Shown here in pieces: positions 59,340-64,000 of a stretch of 64,000 nucleotides of DNA (its first letter is position 1; every line of letters begins with the position of its first letter). This stretch comes from an uncultured Oscillospiraceae bacterium (GTDB lineage: Bacteria > Bacillota > Clostridia > Oscillospirales > Acutalibacteraceae): positions 179,450 through 243,449 of the forward strand of contig CABULH010000004.1 of assembly GCA_902492455.1 (NCBI GenBank), given 5' to 3'. The notes beneath the pieces were generated by a model. It was not told the origin of the DNA. It saw only the letters and a program-made list of their open reading frames with translations, and did no database searches. A program made the position numbers and the translations under genes.

Positions 59340-60779
59340 TTACGCTCCGGTTTTTGTTTTCATGATCTTTTGTTCAAATTTATCCTTAGGCGCCTCCGTG
59401 GGGATTTCCGCCGGATAGTCGCCGGTAAAGCAACCGGTACAGAAATCACAGCCCGCACCCCGGGCGATTTTCCGCACGCTGTCCACACTGAGATAGCCCA
59501 GGCTGTCCACACCGATTTCCTCAGCAATCTTCTCCACCGAATCCAGCCGGCAGGCGATAAGGTTTTCCCGGCTGTCGATATCGGTGCCGAAATAGCAGGG
59601 ATTGCGGAAAGGCGGCGAGGAAACCAGCATATGGACTTCTTTGGCTCCCGCTTCCCGCAACAGTCGGACGATTCGGGCGCTGGTGGTTCCACGGACGATG
59701 GAGTCGTCGATCATGATAACCCGCCGTCCTTCCACCACCGACCGCACCGCGTTCAGCTTTACCTTCACGGCGTCTTCCCGCTGCCCCTGAGTGGGCTGGA
59801 TAAAGCTGCGGCCCACATAGCGATTCTTGATGAAGCCCACTCCATAGGGAATTCCCGATTGGCGGGAGTAGCCAAGAGCCGCGTCCAATCCGGAATCAGG
59901 AACGCCGATCACCACATCCGCCTGGATGGGATGTTCCAGCGCCAGATAAGCCCCGGCGCGCAGCCGGGCGTCCTGTACGCTGGAACCGGCGATGACGCTG
60001 TCCGGCCGGGCAAAATAGACAAATTCGAATACGCACATATGGCCCCTGCCTGCGCAGTGGGTTTCAATGGAGCGTATTCCCTCTTCCGACACCACCACGA
60101 TCTCCCCCGGTCTCACATCCCGGACAAAGGACGCCCCCACACTGTCCAGAGCGCAGCTTTCAGAAGCAAATACCACCGCGCCATCGGGAGTTCTGCCCAT
60201 ACACAGCGGCCGAAAGCCTTCCGGATCCCGGGCGGCTATCAGCTTCTGAGGGGACATGATCACCAACGAATAAGCCCCCTTGATCCGCTTCATCGCGCTC
60301 TCCACCGCTTCTTCGATGGAGCCGGTCTTCAGCCGGGCTTTGGTAATGGCATAGGCGATAACCTCCGTGTCGCTGGAACCGTGGAAGATCGCCCCTTCCA
60401 GTTCAAACTCCCGGCGAAGTTCCAGCGCATTGGTTAGGTTGCCGTTGTGGGCCAGGGCCATGGAGCCTTTTACATGGCGCACCACCAAAGGCTGGGCGTT
60501 GCTGACGTTGACGTTGCCGGTGGTGGAATACCGCACATGGCCCACGGCAATGCGGCCCTGGCCCAGCTTTTCCAGCACATCGGCGGTGAATACCTCCGGC
60601 ACCAATCCCAGCGCCCGGTGAGAACGGAAAACCCCGTCCTCATTTACAGCGATGCCACAGCTTTCCTGTCCCCGATGCTGCAAGGCATACAAAGCAAAAT
60701 AGGTGGTCCGGGCGACATTGGACAGAGCGGAGTCAAACACACCGAAAACACCGCATTCTTCATGAATCGAATCAAACAT
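59340..60779 (-). CDS. purF: Amidophosphoribosyltransferase (glutamine PRPP amidotransferase)
   Basis: A 479-residue first enzyme of the pathway. A short propeptide (MFDSIHEE) precedes the nucleophile in CGVFGVFD. The glutaminase half has TYFALYALQHRGQESCG, and the PRPP loop is MIDDSIVRGTTSARI. The Fe-S ligands expected of the Bacillus-type enzyme are seen in NPCYFGTD and CDFCTGC. This is the catalytically complete copy; a paralogue lies directly upstream. Confidence 0.97.
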   Translation of the reverse strand: MFDSIHEECGVFGVFDSALSNVARTTYFALYALQHRGQESCGIAVNEDGVFRSHRALGLVPEVFTADVLEKLGQGRIAVGHVRYSTTGNVNVSNAQPLVVRHVKGSMALAHNGNLTNALELRREFELEGAIFHGSSDTEVIAYAITKARLKTGSIEEAVESAMKRIKGAYSLVIMSPQKLIAARDPEGFRPLCMGRTPDGAVVFASESCALDSVGASFVRDVRPGEIVVVSEEGIRSIETHCAGRGHMCVFEFVYFARPDSVIAGSSVQDARLRAGAYLALEHPIQADVVIGVPDSGLDAALGYSRQSGIPYGVGFIKNRYVGRSFIQPTQGQREDAVKVKLNAVRSVVEGRRVIMIDDSIVRGTTSARIVRLLREAGAKEVHMLVSSPPFRNPCYFGTDIDSRENLIACRLDSVEKIAEEIGVDSLGYLSVDSVRKIARGAGCDFCTGCFTGDYPAEIPTEAPKDKFEQKIMKTKTGA

Positions 60780-60822
60780 AGTCAGCCCCGCCTTTTATCT
60801 AGGATAATGAACCGAAGTCCCG

Positions 60823-62232
60823 TTATTCCTTCCCGGTCCAGCAGTAGGTACAGACCTTGTCGGGATCAATACCGATGGCATCCAGCATGCCTTTCAGTGT
60901 CTGATACCGCAGGGAGGTGACCCGCATCCGTCTGCAAACTCCTTCTACCATCCGCTCATACCGTCCGGTACGAGCGTCGCAGTATTCTTCCAGATGCCGG
61001 AATCCTTCCTCCCCCTCCAGTTCCTTGATAACTGAACGGGAGATCAAATCCATATCTGAGGTGGAGCGGGAAAAATTCAGATACTTGCAGCCGAACATAA
61101 TCGGCGGGCAGGCGGGACGAATGTGCACCTCTTTGGCGCCGCTGTCATACAGAAAATCCACCGTTTCCCGCATCTGCGTGCCCCGCACCACCGAATCGTC
61201 GATGAACAGCAGCCGCTTGTCCCGGATCAGCGCATCCACCGGGATCAGCTTCATGTGGGCAACCTGATTGCGCACCGCCTGGTTCTGGGGCATGAAGCTC
61301 CGGGGCCAGGTAGGGGTGTATTTGATGAAGGGGCGAGCGAAGGGGATTCCCGACTCGTTGGCGTAACCGATAGCATGGGCGGTACCGGAATCCGGCACAC
61401 CGGCCACAAAATCCACATCCGCTTCTTGGTCGTTCTGCGCCAAAATACGGCCGCAGTCATACCGCATCTGTTCCACATTCACCCCTTCATAGGAGGATGT
61501 GGGATAACCAAAATAGGTCCATAAAAAGGCGCAGATCTTCATCTTTTCCCCTGGTGGAACCACCGTTTTGTATCCATCCGGGGTGATGAAATCGATCTCT
61601 CCCGCGCCTAAAGCGTGTTCATCCCGATAGCCCAGGTTCAGGTAGGCGAAGGATTCAAAGGAAACACAATAGGCGCCCTCTTTTTTCCCAATAAACAGCG
61701 GCGTGCGCCCCATCCGGTCCCGGGCAGCGTACAGCCCTTGTTTTGTCAGGAGAAGAATCGTCATCGACCCGTCGATCAGTTCCTGGGCATGACGAATACC
61801 TTCGGGGATGGAATCCTTCTGGTTGATCAGGCAGGCCGTCAGCTCAGTGGCATTAACCCGTCCGCCGCTCATCTCCAGGAAATGAGAGCTGCCGTTTTCA
61901 AAGGCCTGCTTTACCAGCTCCTCCAGATTGTTGATCCGTCCCACTGTGGTAATGGCATAGTTGCCCAGGTGAGAGCGGACAATCAGTGGCTGCGGATCAG
62001 AGTCGCTGATGCAGCCGATCCCCATGTGACCCGCCATTTCTCCCACATCCCGCTCAAATTTGGTGCGGAAAGGAGAATTTTCTATATTATGAATGGCGCG
62101 TTCAAAACCGGTTTCCCTGCTGAAAACCGCCATTCCGCCCCGACGGGTTCCCAAATGAGAATGATAATCCACGCCGAAGAACAAATCGGTAACGCAGTTT
62201 TCGCTGCTCACCACGCCAAATACGCCGCCCAT
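60823..62232 (-). CDS. PurF paralogue lacking the catalytic cysteine
   Basis: A 469-residue protein of the amidophosphoribosyltransferase family starting MGGVFGVVSSENC, so the nucleophilic Cys of C-G-(I/V)-F-G is Gly and no propeptide exists. The rest of the Ntn domain (HSHLGTRRGGMAVF, GHMGIG), the PRPP loop (LLFIDDSVVRGTQMRE) and Fe-S-type cysteines (FGCKY, VCTYCW) are retained. It cannot hydrolyse glutamine in the normal way. It may use ammonia, regulate PurF by heteromer formation, or have another phosphoribosyl transfer role. Lies between purC and purF in the operon. Confidence 0.9.
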   Translation of the reverse strand: MGGVFGVVSSENCVTDLFFGVDYHSHLGTRRGGMAVFSRETGFERAIHNIENSPFRTKFERDVGEMAGHMGIGCISDSDPQPLIVRSHLGNYAITTVGRINNLEELVKQAFENGSSHFLEMSGGRVNATELTACLINQKDSIPEGIRHAQELIDGSMTILLLTKQGLYAARDRMGRTPLFIGKKEGAYCVSFESFAYLNLGYRDEHALGAGEIDFITPDGYKTVVPPGEKMKICAFLWTYFGYPTSSYEGVNVEQMRYDCGRILAQNDQEADVDFVAGVPDSGTAHAIGYANESGIPFARPFIKYTPTWPRSFMPQNQAVRNQVAHMKLIPVDALIRDKRLLFIDDSVVRGTQMRETVDFLYDSGAKEVHIRPACPPIMFGCKYLNFSRSTSDMDLISRSVIKELEGEEGFRHLEEYCDARTGRYERMVEGVCRRMRVTSLRYQTLKGMLDAIGIDPDKVCTYCWTGKE

Positions 62233-62266
62233 GCCTGGACCTCCTTGTATAATGTCTCCAATAAGA

Positions 62267-62977
62267 TCATTCGCCCATCAGGCGGCGCATGATCTCCTGA
62301 TATGCTTCCACTTCCCCGCCCAGATTGCGGCGAAAACGATCCTTATCCAGCTTTTCATGGGTATGCACATCCCAGAACCGGCAGGTATCCGGGGAAATTT
62401 CATCCGCCAGCACAATGGTGCCGTCGGACAGTTTGCCGAACTCCAGCTTGAAATCCACCAACTCGATATCCAGACCCAGAAGATACTTTTTCAGCACCTC
62501 GTTGACTTTAAACGAGTAGGAAGCAATGGTGTCCAGCTCCTCCTTAGTGGCGAGTCCCAACGCCAGCACATGGTAGCTGTTGATCAGGGGATCGCCCAGG
62601 GCATCATCCTTGAGACTGAATTCCAGGGAGGGCTGTTCAAGCACCCTTCCTTCCTCCACACCGTAACGCTTGGAGAAGGAGCCGGCAGCGATGTTACGGA
62701 TGATAACCTCCAGAGGAACAATCGTCACCTTTTTCACAATAGTCTCCCGGTCGGAGATCTCCTCCACAAAATGGGTGGGTACCCCTTCCTTCTCCAGCAT
62801 CTTCATCAGATGATTGGTCACTCGGTTGTTGATGACTCCTTTCCCCATGATGGTGCCCTTTTTCTCACCATTGAAGGCAGTGGCGTCGTCCTTATAATCC
62901 ACGATATATTTTTCCGGGTCTTCAGTGGCAAACACCTTTTTAGCCTTACCCTCATACAGCTGCTCCAGTTTTTTCAT
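62267..62977 (-). CDS. purC: SAICAR synthetase
   Basis: A 236-residue enzyme (step 7): LEQLYEGKAKKVF, DYKDDATAFNG, PLEVIIRNIAAGSFSKRYG and ADEISPDTCRFWD. ATG 62977 follows AAAGGAGCAGCGAAA. Confidence 0.97.
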   Translation of the reverse strand: MKKLEQLYEGKAKKVFATEDPEKYIVDYKDDATAFNGEKKGTIMGKGVINNRVTNHLMKMLEKEGVPTHFVEEISDRETIVKKVTIVPLEVIIRNIAAGSFSKRYGVEEGRVLEQPSLEFSLKDDALGDPLINSYHVLALGLATKEELDTIASYSFKVNEVLKKYLLGLDIELVDFKLEFGKLSDGTIVLADEISPDTCRFWDVHTHEKLDKDRFRRNLGGEVEAYQEIMRRLMGE

Positions 62978-63022
62978 TTTCGCTGCTCCTTTATCTTTTA
63001 TATTTCCTTCTATCGGCTTCAT

Positions 63023-63517
63023 TTAGCCGTTCAAAGTCTCCGCCAGCTTTTTATCCTTTTCCAGCACCGCCTGGGCCATGGATTTTTTCATTTCCAGCAG
63101 TTTGGCCTTCAATTCGTCGTCTTCCAGCGCCAGCATCTGCGCCGCCAGAATCGCCGCGTTTTCCGCCCCGTCAATGGCTACGGTAGCCACAGGGATGCCG
63201 GAAGGCATCTGTACCGTGGCAAGGAGAGCGTCCAGACCATCCAAGGTGGAGGATTTTACCGGAATTCCGATTACCGGCAGCACCGTATGGGCAGCCAGTA
63301 CACCTGCCAGATGGGCAGCCTTGCCTGCCGCCGCGATGATAACGCCAAAACCCTTGTCCACTGCCGAGACTGAAAAATCCGCCGCCGCTTCCGGCGTCCG
63401 ATGAGCCGACATGACGTGCGCTTCCACCGGTATGCCAAAACTCTTCAGCTTGTCGATAGCCTTGCCAACCACCGGAAGGTCGCTGTCACTGCCCATGATA
63501 ACTGCCACTTTTTTCAT
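63023..63517 (-). CDS. purE: N5-carboxyaminoimidazole ribonucleotide mutase
   Basis: A 164-residue class I PurE: IMGSDSDLPVVGKAIDKL, VMSAHRTPEAAADF and AAGKAAHLAGVLAAHT. First gene of the leftward purine operon; ATG 63517 has AAAGGAGTCGAACG upstream. No purK is present in the window. Confidence 0.96.
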   Translation of the reverse strand: MKKVAVIMGSDSDLPVVGKAIDKLKSFGIPVEAHVMSAHRTPEAAADFSVSAVDKGFGVIIAAAGKAAHLAGVLAAHTVLPVIGIPVKSSTLDGLDALLATVQMPSGIPVATVAIDGAENAAILAAQMLALEDDELKAKLLEMKKSMAQAVLEKDKKLAETLNG

Positions 63518-63682
63518 TCGTTCGACTCCTTTCAAAACAAAACAGGCTGCGGCGCAGACGCACCACAGCCATACCGCTTTACCCGTCCAAGCGGGCACTT
63601 TCTGCCCGGGAACCGCCTAAAATCAGTCCGTCGCCGGATCCGCCGAACCGATACATCCAGACTACCCCCTTGCAACTGTTAC
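63518..63682 (-). promoter_or_regulatory. Purine operon leader with possible attenuator
   Basis: An about 165-nt untranslated leader that can form GGGCAGAAAGTGCCC and, further on, a stem GGCTG-x-GG/CC-x-CAGCC followed by TGTTTTGTTTTG, a terminator-like end (63531-63570) 15-50 bp before purE. The conserved cores of the guanine and PRPP (ykkC-type) riboswitches were not recognised. Attenuation control is plausible but unproven. Confidence 0.45.
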
Positions 63683-63688
63683 ATGTCC

Positions 63689-63717
63689 ATTGTATTGCAA
63701 AATCCGACCAAATTCAA
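63689..63717 (-). promoter_or_regulatory. Purine operon promoter
   Basis: Minus-strand TTGAAT (63712-63717), 17-bp spacer, TACAAT (63689-63694). Confidence 0.75.
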
Positions 63718-63868
63718 GTTTAAAATCCCTCAAAGTGGAAATTTGTATGGTTATAGTGCCCCGATTCACCGGCTGGGTGCTATTTTGTGAATATTGCAGG
63801 TTTATTATCTCACTTTATTATAAAGAAATAAAAGCAAAAAATTTTTTTGATTCTCCGGCATATTTGTC

Positions 63869-63897
63869 TTGACAACTGGGAAAAGATAGTGTATGAT
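63869..63897 (+). promoter_or_regulatory. tRNA-Lys promoter
   Basis: TTGACA (63869-63874), 17-bp spacer, TATGAT (63892-63897), preceded by an AT-rich UP-like tract (about 63810-63850). Confidence 0.85.
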
Positions 63898-63941
63898 AGC
63901 TAAGCAGTTTGGTTCCAGCCACTTTCCAAACGAGCAGATAC

Positions 63942-64000
63942 GCACCATTAGCTCAGTTGGTAGAGCACCTGACTCTTAATCAGGGTGTCCCGGGTTCGAG
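63942..64000 (+). tRNA. tRNA-Lys (anticodon CTT), 3' end beyond window
   Basis: Acceptor GCACCAT, D arm GCTCAGTTGGTAGAGC, anticodon stem-loop CCTGA-CTCTTAA-TCAGG with anticodon CTT, variable loop and the T arm as far as GGGTTCGAG. The last about 17 bases are cut off. Confidence 0.95.

Overview
The window looks like a chromosomal segment of a spore-forming, anaerobic Gram-positive clostridium, most likely of the Oscillospiraceae/Ruminococcaceae type. The reasons are the low-to-mid 50s GC impression, strong GGAGG-type ribosome binding sites with frequent TTG/GTG starts, a SpoVT/AbrB-like regulator, a remnant of a spore-cortex-type GH18 hydrolase, and a purine operon that uses an archaeal-type (PurO-family) IMP cyclohydrolase. 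Taxonomy is inferred from gene content only.

Layout. 1-3.4 kb: the end of a cluster with a nucleotidyltransferase-fold protein and a large S9-type hydrolase, possibly the edge of a peptide natural-product locus. 3.5-3.8 kb: an unidentified structured small RNA with a consensus promoter and terminator. 3.8-9.3 kb: cyclic-di-AMP synthesis (cdaA-cdaR) and cell-wall synthesis (FHA-FtsW/RodA fusion plus class B PBP). 9.5-13.5 kb: a large serine recombinase abutting a decapitated GH18 gene, a MATE transporter and a tiny Gln/Asn-rich protein. 13.9-18.0 kb: an AraC-regulated cluster with a TIM-barrel isomerase/epimerase, a Gfo/Idh/MocA dehydrogenase and a ThuA-like protein, probably acting on a glycoside or uncommon sugar. 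18.0-23.1 kb: one-carbon and corrinoid enzymes (URO-D/thioredoxin fusion, CobW, homocysteine methyltransferase/MTHFR fusion, pterin-binding methyltransferase). 23.4-26.3 kb: an M23 peptidase and two small regulators.

26.3-33.8 kb is one long leftward operon: tsaE-tsaB-upp-hypothetical-mutY-dCMP deaminase-SDR-NUDIX-pyrimidine dimer glycosylase-pepF, with divergent rodA at 34.1 kb. 35.3-38.8 kb: a frameshifted XRE/TPR regulator, mnmA and a DUF4299 gene. 39.0-42.2 kb: a second Gfo/isomerase pair and an SGNH-like lipoprotein. 42.5-46.2 kb: the rpmG-secE-nusG-rplK-rplA block followed by rplJ-rplL, which has its own promoter and an L10-type attenuated leader.

46.3-54.3 kb: flavodoxin, glutamate racemase, DUF1934, argS, a homocysteine methyltransferase, a CAP-domain lipoprotein, a zinc alcohol dehydrogenase and an HdeD-like protein. 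54.4-63.5 kb: the leftward purine operon purE-purC-purF paralogue-purF-purM-purN-purO-purH(AICAR transformylase only)-purD, with a promoter and a possible attenuator in the leader. The window ends inside a tRNA-Lys(CTT) gene with its own promoter.

The points most worth following are the unidentified RNA at 3.5 kb, the PurF paralogue lacking its catalytic cysteine, the URO-D/thioredoxin fusion lacking the usual zinc-ligand histidine, the Gln/Asn-rich 51-residue protein, the recombinase/GH18 junction, the likely glycoside-processing cluster and the edge of the possible peptide natural-product locus.
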